A stretch of DNA of 64,000 nt from contig MU864026.1 in assembly GCA_033296885.1 (NCBI GenBank), forward strand, positions 1-64,000, given 5' to 3'. The notes beneath the pieces were generated by a model. That model saw only the letters and a list, made by a program, of their open reading frames with translations. It ran no database searches and had not been told where the DNA came from. Every line of letters begins with the position of its first letter. Position 1 is the stretch's first letter. Below, piece by piece: positions 33,657-43,597 of the stretch. The translations under genes and the position numbers were made by a program. The stretch comes from Triangularia verruculosa. Lineage: Eukaryota; Ascomycota; Sordariomycetes; Sordariales; Podosporaceae.

Positions 33657-35252
33657 TATCATACATTTTGTAGGTTTATTTGTTTGTTTTACGGTAGCAC
33701 GTGGGTAGTTAGGCAATGGGAATTAGGTCAGCATGGCATTTCACTGGACTGTGGGGGATATTGTGTTTATTGGATGCAATGGAATTTTCGGTGCGGATAA
33801 CTCGGATTATTTTGTTGTTGGTGGACGAGGAGGCGAGTGCATTGCTGAAAAGGAGGGGTAAAAAGGGGTAATGGTAACCTGGTTAGACTTTCACAAGTCA
33901 GATTGTCAGAGACAGATATTGCGCCACTGATGAGAGTGGTTGTTTCAAAGCCCCGAAGGCTGGAGGATGGCATTGCTGGCACCCAAAAATACCCCACAGG
34001 GCTTCTTACTACGCAATAAGCAGTTTGTACGACACTTGCTCTTTGTTTGGAGAGGTCAACTCCGTCAAGACATGTCCTGACAATAACAGGAGGCCCGGAT
34101 TGCCGGATGGTCTCGACCGCACTCGCCCCTCCCAGGTCCTCGGAACCCTTTGTAAGGTCGATCAGGTTGTGCAAACCGCAGTCGGCCAATTTCGAGACCG
34201 GGCTCTGATGCGAAGTTGCAGGAGGCGGAGAGTAAGTTTGAAGGTCACTTCCAGGCAGGTTCATGCGGGCGACATGCGGGCAGTTGGTCACTGGTTTTAC
34301 CACTGATGCCAGCAGTAGAGCCAATCTTATAACCGGCTCGTTTAAAAGGGGGAGGGCAGCAACCCGAGGGCGACGCGTGGTCCAATCTGACAATATTTCA
34401 GAGGCTGCCTCACCTAATCAGGGTGTGTTGGAATGGACAGATAGCTGAGCTGTACACCCAACCAGCGGAGCGTCGTTGAGACCCGTTCCCGATTTTCGAC
34501 TTTCTTCCACGAATTCACTCCTGTTGACTTTGCGCTTTGCGATTTGTTGAGTCCACTCAACCTGAGCACGAGGCCATATCCCGTCGGCCAAGACACACAT
34601 AACGTCAGCTGTGGACATCGCCCAAAACAGCTTGGAGCCCGCTGAAGATTACTCCCCAATTTCGCCTAGATCAACCGCTAGAGCCCGCAGCTGAACGGTC
34701 CAAAGTTCTTTTGGGCAGGTCTCGGCATCGCCAATCCCACGGGACGCGCCCAGCACATCGGCGCCCCGCCAGAGCAAGCTCCACCGCTCAAATTCACAAA
34801 TAATACCTGGGATCCGTGTTCCCCCCCGTTGCTAGGTGGATGACGTCCTCGTCTTTTTCCCAGCTCCATCTTCTCCAGCATCTCCCTTCCTGGTCTGCTC
34901 GCGCCCAGATCACCAGGCGTCTGTGACACAGCCTGCTGGAGAAGAGTGAGGGGATCCATCAACACTGCCCAGAGATCGAATCCGTCCCACTCTACCATCG
35001 CCACTGATCATTTCGAAACTTGGAACAAGAGGGAGAACTTGCCAGACGCGCATTACACATACATGCCACCACACAGCACAGCATCTACCGAAGAAGTACA
35101 AGCCATTGGAAACCTGCGTCGTAATTTGATTGGGCTCTCCCATCCGCTGGAAGTGGAGGGTCAATTGGTCAACAAGGCAAAATACCTACACTACGACCCT
35201 AAGGTAGATAAAGGCACACATACCCCGCGCCAGCCCACCTCTTGTTAGCATA
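33657..35252. other. Intergenic upstream of psd2
   Basis: 1.6 kb. A 208-codon minus-strand frame at 33767-34393 has no ATG at its start and no domain, so it is not called. No RNA or repeat was recognised. Confidence 0.5.
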
Positions 35253-38200
35253 ATGCCTCGCTTCATCCCCAACCGTCTGAAGCCGGGCTACTCCAACTCT
35301 GGCGCCAATTCAGCTTCCAACAGCCGTAGTGCCAGCCCCATGCGCAGCAAAGGAGATTCCGCGAGCCCAGAGGGCCGCAGGGAGACGGGCCTTGTTGTGC
35401 AAGTATCGATTCTACGGGTATGAGGACACCACCACCATCACCACCATCACCGCCGTCGTGTGCGCCAAGGGCTAGCATCGCATTACTGACTTGCTGAATC
35501 CAGGCCAAAGATCTCGCTGCCAAGGACAGGGGAGGAACGTCAGATCCGGTGAGTACAATTGAGTGCGGCATCCATTTCACAAAGCTGCAGACATCCCGCA
35601 TTGTGGCCCCCTTTTACCCCTCCGTGAGCCCGGGTGAGAAAGTGACCTGTAACTGATCGTTGTGACCTGCTGTCCAGTATCTTGTACTCAATCTTGGCGA
35701 ATCGAAACACATCACACATACCGAATCGAAGACACTGAACCCAGAATGGAACGAACAATGCCAGCTGCCCATTAATGGCATCCAGAACCTGCTGCTTGAT
35801 GTGATCTGCTGGGACAAGGACCGCTTTGGAAAGGACTACTTGGGCGAGTTCGACCTTGCGCTGGAGGAGATCTTTGCCGACGAGAAGACTGAGCAGCCGC
35901 CGACATGGTACAAGCTGAACAGCAAGCGTCCAGGGAAGAAGACGAGCGTTGTTTCCGGAGAGGTCCAGCTTCAGTTTTCTCTGCTCGACACCCTCAACAA
36001 GGATGCCACCCCTCAGCAGATCTACGAGAAGTTCGCCGCCATCGCCAGATCCGCTCCCGCCGTCGATTCCTCGCTGACCCCTACCCCTTCTCGAACCCCA
36101 GTGCTTGCCCCGACCAAGGGCAAGGAGCCATCGCCGGCGCCCTCGCTTGGAGGAAGAGGAACCGATGACAACGATGAGGATGAGGAATACGACTACGAGG
36201 ACGAGACGCCTGAAGACGAGGATTCTAGCAAGCCAGAGAGCGCGGAAAAGCGGAGGAGAAGGTTGCGAATCAAGGGGTTGAAGCGGAACAACAGACAGAA
36301 CCCATACGAATTCATCAACGGCGGTAGTGACGTTGTTGGCATCATTTTCCTGGAGATCACCAAGATCACCGACCTTCCCCCCGAATCGAACGTTACGAGA
36401 ACGAGCTTTGACATGGATCCCTTTGTTGTCGCTTCCCTCGGCAAGAAGACGTACAGGACCAAGACGATCCGCCACAATTTGGACCCCGTGTTCAACGAGA
36501 AGATGATCTTCCAGGTCCTGAACCACGAGCAACAGTATCAGTTCTCGTTTACCGTCATTGACCACGACAAGTACTCTGGGAACGATTTCATCGCCTCTGT
36601 AAACTTCCCAGTGCAGGAAGTCATCTCCAAGGCTCCAAAGGCTGACCCTGCCACTGGACTGTACAACTTGAGGGAGGTGGCCGAGTTCTCGGCTCCGGCG
36701 CAAAGGACCCGTTTTATGAGATTGGGCCTCTCCCGGAACAACTCGACCCAGAGCCTGTCCAAGCTGGGCAGCAGACCTGCTCTGTCCAAGAGTCCATCTA
36801 CTTTAACCAATGTCACCTCTGCTGTCGCAACACCGGCGCCGGGCTCTGGTCAGCAACTTCACGAAGTTCCTGAAGACGCCCAGACACCTGCTGCCGCTTC
36901 TGCTGCTCCTATTCCTGCCGGACTTGTCCAGCCAGGAGAGAGTGGTGTTGCTGCGGCCGCTGCCAACTCGGCGGAAAATGCGTCCCCGGAAGCCGAGGAC
37001 CCCGATTTCTTCCCCTACACCCTTCCGCTCAGGATGAAGAATCTCGAGAAATGGGAGGACAAGCATAACCCACAACTTTACATCCGCGCCAAGTACATGC
37101 CTTACACCGCGCTCAGACAACAGTTCTGGAGGGCCCTTTTGAAGCAATACGATGCCGATGAAAGCGGACTCATCAGCAAGGTTGAGCTGACCACCATGCT
37201 TGATTCGTTGGGATCGACTCTGCGCGAGTCGACAATCGATAGTTTCTTCCAGCGATTCCCCCACAAGGCGGGTGACGGTGAGGATGTTGAGGACCTGACG
37301 ATGGATGAGGCTGTCATCTGCCTGGAGGACCAGCTCGAGGCCAAGGTCAGAACCCCTGGTGTAGCGGAGCGCGTGAAGAGCTTTCTTCCAGAGGCGGCCG
37401 AAAAGGCCAAGCATCTCCTTCATGTTCCTGGAAAGGAACATGCCGATACTGTCCAGCCACCAAGCGAGTCTGACCTCAGCGGAGCCGACAGCATTGCTGT
37501 CCCGGAGCTCGCTACTCCAGGCGAGGAGGGCGATTATCTCGACCGGGACGACCTCAACGCCAGCAACACTGAGGAGCACGTAGTTGAGATTCGGGAGTGC
37601 CCCATCTGCCACCAGCCTCGCTTGAACAAGCGCAAGGATGCCGATATCATCACTCACATCGCCACCTGTGCCAGTCAGGATTGGCGCCAGGTGAACAACC
37701 TGATGATGGGTGGTTTCGTCACATCCAGCCAGGCGCAGCGCAAGTGGTACTCGAAGGTGATCACCAAGATCTCCTACGGTGGCTACAAGCTCGGCGCCAA
37801 CTCGGCCAACATCCTCGTCCAGGACCGCATCACGGGTCAAATCAACGAAGAGAAGATGAGCGTCTACGTTCGTTTGGGTATTCGCTTGCTGTACAAGGGT
37901 CTCAAGTCCAACAGCATGGAGAAGAAGCGAATTCGCAAGCTGCTCAAGTCTCTCAGTATCAAGCAGGGCAAGAAGTACGACGACCCTGCCTCCAAGGCGG
38001 AAATCCCCAAGTTCATCGCCTTCCACGGACTGGACCTGTCCGAGGTGTTGTTGCCGCTGGATCAGTTCAAGAACTTCAACGAGTTCTTTTACCGCGCCCT
38101 CAAGCCCGATGCCAGACCAGTTTCCGCGCCCGGCAACCCGCGCATCGTCGTTTCTCCGGCCGACTGCCGATCGGTAGTCTTCAACCGCGTCGACATTGCC

Positions 38201-39005
38201 ACCAAGGTGTGGATCAAGGGCCGAGAGTTCAGCGTCAAGCGTCTCCTCGGCGATGCCTACCCTGAAGATGCCCCCCGCTACGAGAACGGCGGCGCGCTCG
38301 GTATCTTCCGGTTGGCACCCCAAGATTACCACAGGTTCCACATCCCTGTCGACGGCGTCATGAGGGAGCCCAAGACGATTGCTGGAGAGTATTACACTGT
38401 CAATCCCATGGCGATTCGATCTGCGCTGGATGTGTACGGCGAGAATGTGAGGATCGTGGTACCTGTTGACTCGCCCGAGTTTGGGAGGGTCATGGTGATT
38501 TGCATTGGCGCGATGATGGTGGGCAGCACGGTCATCACGAGGAAGGAGGGCGATGAAGTCAAGAGGGGAGATGAACTGGGGTACTTCAAGTTTGGCGGCT
38601 CGACACTTGTGGTGCTGTTTGAGAGCGGAAAGATGGTGTTTGATGATGATTTGGTGGATAACTCAAACACAGCCTTGGAGACTTTGGTAAGCCGTCGCCC
38701 CTCCAATACTGTTTTCCCCAAGTTGTACATCACTAACAATAAAAAAAAAACAGGTCCGCGTCGGCATGTCAGTAGGCCATGCCCCGTCCGAACCGCAGTG
38801 GACACCGGATATGCGCAAGGACGACAACCAGATCACAGAGGCGGACAAGCAAGACGCCAAGCGCAGGATCCAAGGGCAGGTCGCGGAGGAGAGCCCGAAC
38901 GACGATAGCGGCAGCGGGCTTGATCCGGACGGGGAAGGGGACGGGGAGATTACGGTGAAGGTGCCTCCGCTGGGGTCGACGAACGGGCCGGCGGTGACTG
39001 CCTGA
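35253..39005 (+). CDS. psd2: Phosphatidylserine decarboxylase, C2-domain type (Psd2)
   Basis: Makes phosphatidylethanolamine from phosphatidylserine in the Golgi/endosomal system. Four exons: 35253..35417, 35504..35548, 35678..38686 and 38754..39005, 1156 residues. Introns are 86, 129 and 67 nt. Domains in order: short basic N terminus (MPRFIPNRLKPGYSNS); C2-A (about 46-170, AKDLAAKDRGGTSDPYLVL); acidic linker; C2-B (about 280-390, FDMDPFVVASLGKKTYRT); an EF-hand-like DADESGLISKVEL near 560; a CPIC...HIATC zinc-type motif near 710; and the catalytic domain from about 780. The self-cleaving site is FGGST with Ser1045, which becomes the pyruvoyl group; the alpha chain is the remaining 112 residues. 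HVHRFH-type catalytic context appears as DYHRFHIPVDG. The second exon is only 45 nt. Long antisense frames across it are codon-bias shadows. Confidence 0.95.
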
Positions 39006-39951
39006 TGAATTACTCAAACAACATAGTGCAGGGCTGAGTTTATCGACGATTGGCAGTTTTTTTTTTTTTTTCTCGAAATAAGGGGTGATAACAAAAAGGG
39101 AGCGAGCTTTTTGTTTTAATTCGCCTTTTTAGACACTCCAATATTCCCCTACAATGTCTTGACGTCTCGGAGATGTAGTAGTAGGGTTAGTTTTTGTTTT
39201 ATGTACTTTCTTTTTCTTTTAAAGAAAAATAGAACTTATAGTCATGTTTTTATATACCTCACTACGTATGGGAAATTTTGCTCTCAGGACAGGATGGCAT
39301 TTTGTATTGTAAATTTCTCCCATCGGGGAATTTGATGGTCAAGAGAATGGAAGTGCCGCTGTGGTAAAAGTAGGGGTAGCCCAGCCAGCCAGCCAGCCGG
39401 GTTTTATCTCCTAGTTTTCTCCTCGGCCCGCCCCGCGTTCTTGGGTGCCGCAATGGGAGGGAGGGTTCCTTGCTGCCGGCGGAGCAAAAAAAAAGGTTGG
39501 GGATTGTTTGTTGTGCACGCATCGCGAGAATTGCGCCATCGGTTCGGGCTCCACATTTTCAAGATCGGTCGTTTGCGTCCCCGTCTGTAAGCGGTAGAGT
39601 CACGGTGAGTGTTTTGAGAGAGAGAGACAGAGAGAGGGATTATATAAAGGGAGATATTTTGATGGCTTTTATACTCTTTCACATTTTTCACCATATATCT
39701 ATCTCATTTTGGTCATCTTGATACCCAGCCGTTTTTGTTTTTTTTCGTTCACTACCTATTCCAATAACCCCCCCCTCCACATCAAATTGACAGAGTCACC
39801 ACCAACGTTGTCTCATCACTCACTCATATCTCTCATCACCACCACCACCTCACCACCACCACCACCACCACCACAGCCACCACACCAGATATATCTCACC
39901 ACCACAACCAACCTTGATTACCCAACCCACAAATCATACAAAACCACCAAA
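39006..39951. promoter_or_regulatory. Spacer between psd2 and the fRMsr gene, with CAC-rich leader
   Basis: 946 bp. It begins with T-rich PSD2 3' UTR, then AG-rich DNA near 39620, then a (CAC)n leader just before the next start codon. A CAGCCAGC-type repeat lies at about 39381-39400. Confidence 0.5.
39837..39885 (+). repeat. (CAC)n tract in the fRMsr leader
   Basis: Runs of CAC/ACC triplets in the presumed 5' UTR, ending about 67 bp before the start codon. Confidence 0.8.
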
Positions 39952-40553
39952 ATGGTCAGCCCCCCCACCCCCAAGATCCCCACCCCACACCACATCCTAA
40001 CACCACCCCTCAGGTCCACGCAGACGCAACATCCTTCCCCCCCAACCTATCCAAACCCCAAGCCTACCAGCAGCTCCTCGACCAAGTAGAAGGCCTCTGC
40101 CTCGACCAGCGGAACTGGGTCTGCAACCTCTCCAACACCTCCTCCCTCCTCTGGCACCTCTACCACTCCCTCCCCTCCCCCGCCTCGGACGTCAACTGGG
40201 CCGGCTTCTACGTCTACGACCACACCTCCCCACCAGCAAAGCCGCGCCTCATCTTGGGCCCCTTTCAGGGCAAGGTCGCCTGCCAGACGATTGCTTTCGG
40301 CCGGGGAGTCTGCGGGACAGCGGCTGCGACTCAGACAACCCAGCTTGTTCCAGACGTTGAAAAATTCCCCGGTCACATCGCCTGCGACTCTGCCAGCAAG
40401 AGCGAGATTGTTGTACCAATCATCGTGGAAGGAAAGGGCGTTGTGGCCATCATCGACATCGACTGCACTGTCGAAAATGGCTTCGATCAAGTCGACAAGG
40501 AGTACCTCGAGAAGCTGGCAGACTTCTTGGCAAAGAGCAGTGACTGGCCTTGA
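39952..40553 (+). CDS. Free methionine-R-sulfoxide reductase (GAF domain)
   Basis: Reduces free L-methionine-R-sulfoxide, protecting against oxidative damage; cytosolic. Two exons: 39952..39954 (just the ATG) and 40014..40553, 180 residues. A 59-nt intron directly follows the start codon (GTCAGC..CAG, CATCCTAAC branch) and gives MVHADATSFPPNLSK, the usual fungal start. One GAF domain covers almost the whole protein. The three redox cysteines fall exactly at 91, 101 and 125 (KVACQTIAFGRGVCGTAA and HIACDS), the same numbers as in yeast fRMsr. The WAGFYVYD and LGPFQGK segments are also typical. It is convergent with the GH72 gene, with 263 bp between stop codons. Confidence 0.93.
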
Positions 40554-40816
40554 ACATTTCGGGTCCTAAACAACACAAAACAACAAAATCAATAAAAAAA
40601 GCAAAACAATTGATTAAACACTACCATAATTGCCCCAAAAACCTTTCTAGTTCCAAAAAAAGTCAAGATGCCATGCCGTCCTGTTCTTCCGCGGCCATCA
40701 CGTAGCCATGTCTCCACCCAACACTGATATACCACCCTCAAACTCTGCACTCAAAATGAATCGATACACGAACAAGCATGCCAGATACATGCACATCAAC
40801 CATAGTCCCCCTAGAA

Positions 40817-42370
40817 TCAGAGCAAAAACGAGCCACCCAGCGTCAATACAACCACCATACCCGTCAAAATCAGCGGGATCTTAGCCACGGCTCTAGCGTT
40901 GGCTGGGGTTGATGTCGCCGGCGCAGCATTTTGACTCCCCTTTGGCGTACTGGAAGACGTCACAGTCCCAGAGCCCTGCTCCGCATCACCACTGCTAGTG
41001 CCGGCGTCCACAGAATTCTGAGATCCGTCACCACCAAGACCCGGCCCAGATCCAGCACCTTCCATCATCAACATCTTGGCCTGCTCAGGGATAGCTGGCA
41101 GCAAAGTTGTGTCAATGAGCCAGTTGGCGTCCTTGGTTGGGCAGGGATTGGCATGGGTGGCCGAGACAAACCCTCCATCTCCTGTTGGTGGTGGATTGGC
41201 CGCCAGAGCAGAGGCAAACTTCTCGAATCCGTTCAGCTCCTGGATCGAAGGCGCCTTGACACTCGGAATCTTTGCAATACCGTAGCCATTGTCCTCCATG
41301 GCGTACTCGTACATAAGACCCCCAGAGTACACGCTCGTCATCTTGTCACTCATTAGAGCGGCAACCTCACCAAAGTCACGGCCATTGGTAAGGCAACCGT
41401 ACTCCGAAAGGCTGTTCGAATGTCAGCTTGGCCCATCACATGAGCAACATGCCGAATAGAACTTACAAGATAGGAAGACCATAATCCGAAAAGTTCTTCA
41501 CCTTCTGGTCCCAGCCTGCCGTCTGGAAATCGGAGTTGCACCACGAGTAGTCGTTCTGTCAAGTCCTCTTGTCAGCATACTGCTCTTTCCCCACCCCTCT
41601 CACCCAGATATACTCACAAAAGCAAAGAAGTCCGACCTCTCATCGTCGCTGCCACAGTTCATGTAATCCGCCATCTGTCTCCGATTGTTCCCCACGTCGG
41701 CCGCAGAATATCCCACCGGTATCTGCCTGTACTTTCTCTCTCCAAGATACCTCCTCATATCCCTCGTCACAGCCTTGACATACCTCGCCGACAGCGTGGA
41801 ATTCACCACGTCATTCACCACCTCGTTGCCCGAGAAGAATGCCAGCGTATTGTCATACTTGGCAAACTCGTCGATCGTCGCAAACACACTCTGGAGGTAC
41901 TTAGCATTGTACGAGGGCGCGGGATCGTAGCGGTTGATGCTGTAAAGCGGATTGTTGGCATCGACAATAACGTATATCCCCGCGTCCGCCAGCTGCGCCA
42001 TGCACTGATCATGGTTGGCCGAGTTGTCAATGATGTAGACACGAATGGTGTTGATGCCGAGCTTCCTGAATTGGGAAATGTCTCGGGAGCAAATGGTGGT
42101 ATCGGCTAGGGGGTCGGCCATGGCTGAGGAGCCGCCGGGTTGGTAGTCGACGCCACGGATGTAGAACCGCTTGTCATTTTGCCAGAAGGCTGTTCAACCA
42201 TCAGCCAATCTTCATGCGTATGGGGGTTGATGAGACAAACCATTGCCAGAGACAGACACAGCTGGCAGGCTACCCCTTTTGGTTGGCGGTTGATGAACTG
42301 TCGGCGACGGGGTGGATGTCCCGAGACCCGGGAGCATCGCCAAGACGGGCACCAATGCGAGGGATCTCAT
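40817..42370 (-). CDS. GH72 beta-1,3-glucanosyltransferase, GPI-anchored (Gel/Gas family)
   Basis: Cuts and rejoins beta-1,3-glucan chains in the cell wall; outer plasma membrane. Four exons: 42370..42241, 42189..41618, 41555..41467 and 41411..40817, 461 residues. Introns are 51, 62 and 55 nt. A signal peptide is visible (RSLALVPVLAMLPGLGTS). The GH72 fold follows: FYIRGVDYQPGG, TIRVYIIDNSANHDQC, catalytic acid Glu166 in FFSGNEVVND and nucleophile Glu267 in FLSEYGC, restored only after intron 3. After the catalytic domain is a Ser/Gly/Thr-rich stretch with no cysteine-rich X8 (CBM43) module, then a hydrophobic C terminus (IPLILTGMVVVLTLGGSFLL) typical of a GPI signal. It is thus the shorter, X8-free Gel type. 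The GH16 gene lies upstream on the same strand. Confidence 0.94.
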
Positions 42371-43597
42371 GTTGATTGCTTGGCTGCAGCAAGCGTAACG
42401 GTTGTCTCAAAGTGGGCTGCCGTGACTCGAGGAGAACCAGCTTCTGATGTTAAAGATGGATGGTAATCAACGTAGAAAAAGAAGCAGGCAAGAATAGAAG
42501 ACAACAAAGCTCCAAAATCGGTGGTGGTATCAAGTGTTTCAACGAGCGAGAATATTTGCTTTGGGTATGCGTGATGGGCCAGAGGAAGCGAATGTGAAAT
42601 GTGTTTGAGAGGGGTGTTTGGGAGAGGAAGCCCAAAGGAGAAGAAGAAGAGGAAGAAGAAGAAGCGGGATCACTGAAGAGGCAGTCTTCTGGAGAAACAC
42701 AAATGGAAAGAGTGCCACTGCTTTTCCCGAGTAGGAAAGAGAGGTACAAGAAATAAGAGCCGGAAGCAGTGAGAGGTTGTCTCGGGGAGCAGTTGCAAGT
42801 TGACCCTGCAACGGAGGACAAGCCACCACTAGCAAACGAGCGGAACGGACCGAGCGGTAGGTGTACCCGGTCTCAGCTGGCAACGGCAGGTCATAATGAG
42901 AGAAGGTTGTACACTTTCATGTGCGCCATGATCAAGATCGAGGGGCACGTTTCCGGCCTGTGACTGACCTCCACTTGGTACAGCCACATTTCCGGAGGTT
43001 CCTTCCTCAGCCGATGAGCGTCAAACGGAACCGAGAATCAGCTCCAATCAAGGCCCGATTTGAGATGAATGGAAGGACCGTCCGAGCTGTTGACATGTAG
43101 GTTGAAGTGGAAGCTTCGACCTGTCAGGGGTGACAGGGAGCACTGACAGTGGTCTGTGGGTCGGGGCGCACCAAAGCGGCAGCACGTCATTGACCCACGT
43201 TCCAGGGGCAGCTGTCACCGTGCCACTCCTAATCCTCAACCTCAACGACAATTGGTAATCACCACCCTAGCCAGCTTAAGCTTCTTCTCGGATAGAGAAA
43301 AGCCCAAATGAACTGCAAAACAGATAAAAGACGGGATATGCTCATATTCTCAAGTATAAAAGAAAAAGGTCATTCTCAATGTCAACGTCCTGCTCACTTT
43401 GCTTGGTTACTTACATCCACGCTACGCAGACACAAATGCACATGGCAAAACAAGCAAACAAAATTAACCAAGAAATTCTCTCTTTATACTATTCCAATAC
43501 TTCACATCTATATCTTCTCCCCCCACTGCTTCTATCCAATTCATCAAAATATTACAACACAAAAAATCCCAAAGAAAAAGACAAAAACTCCCCCAAC
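42371..43597. promoter_or_regulatory. Promoter of the GH72 gene and 3' region of the GH16 gene
   Basis: 1.23 kb. Purine-rich GAAGAAG repeats on plus (42636-42665) become CT-rich on the transcribed strand of the GH72 gene, as in many fungal promoters. No gene was recognised. Confidence 0.5.

Noticed and set aside
32901..33716. Minus-strand 271-codon frame opposite the HAD gene
   Set aside because: Shadow of G-ending codons; the HAD motifs on plus are complete.
33767..34393. 208-codon minus-strand frame
   Set aside because: It opens at TTG rather than ATG and shows no coding features.
35540..38341. Long minus-strand frames (387 and 512 codons) opposite psd2
   Set aside because: They mirror the strongly biased codons of psd2, contain no domain, and psd2 is fully supported on plus.
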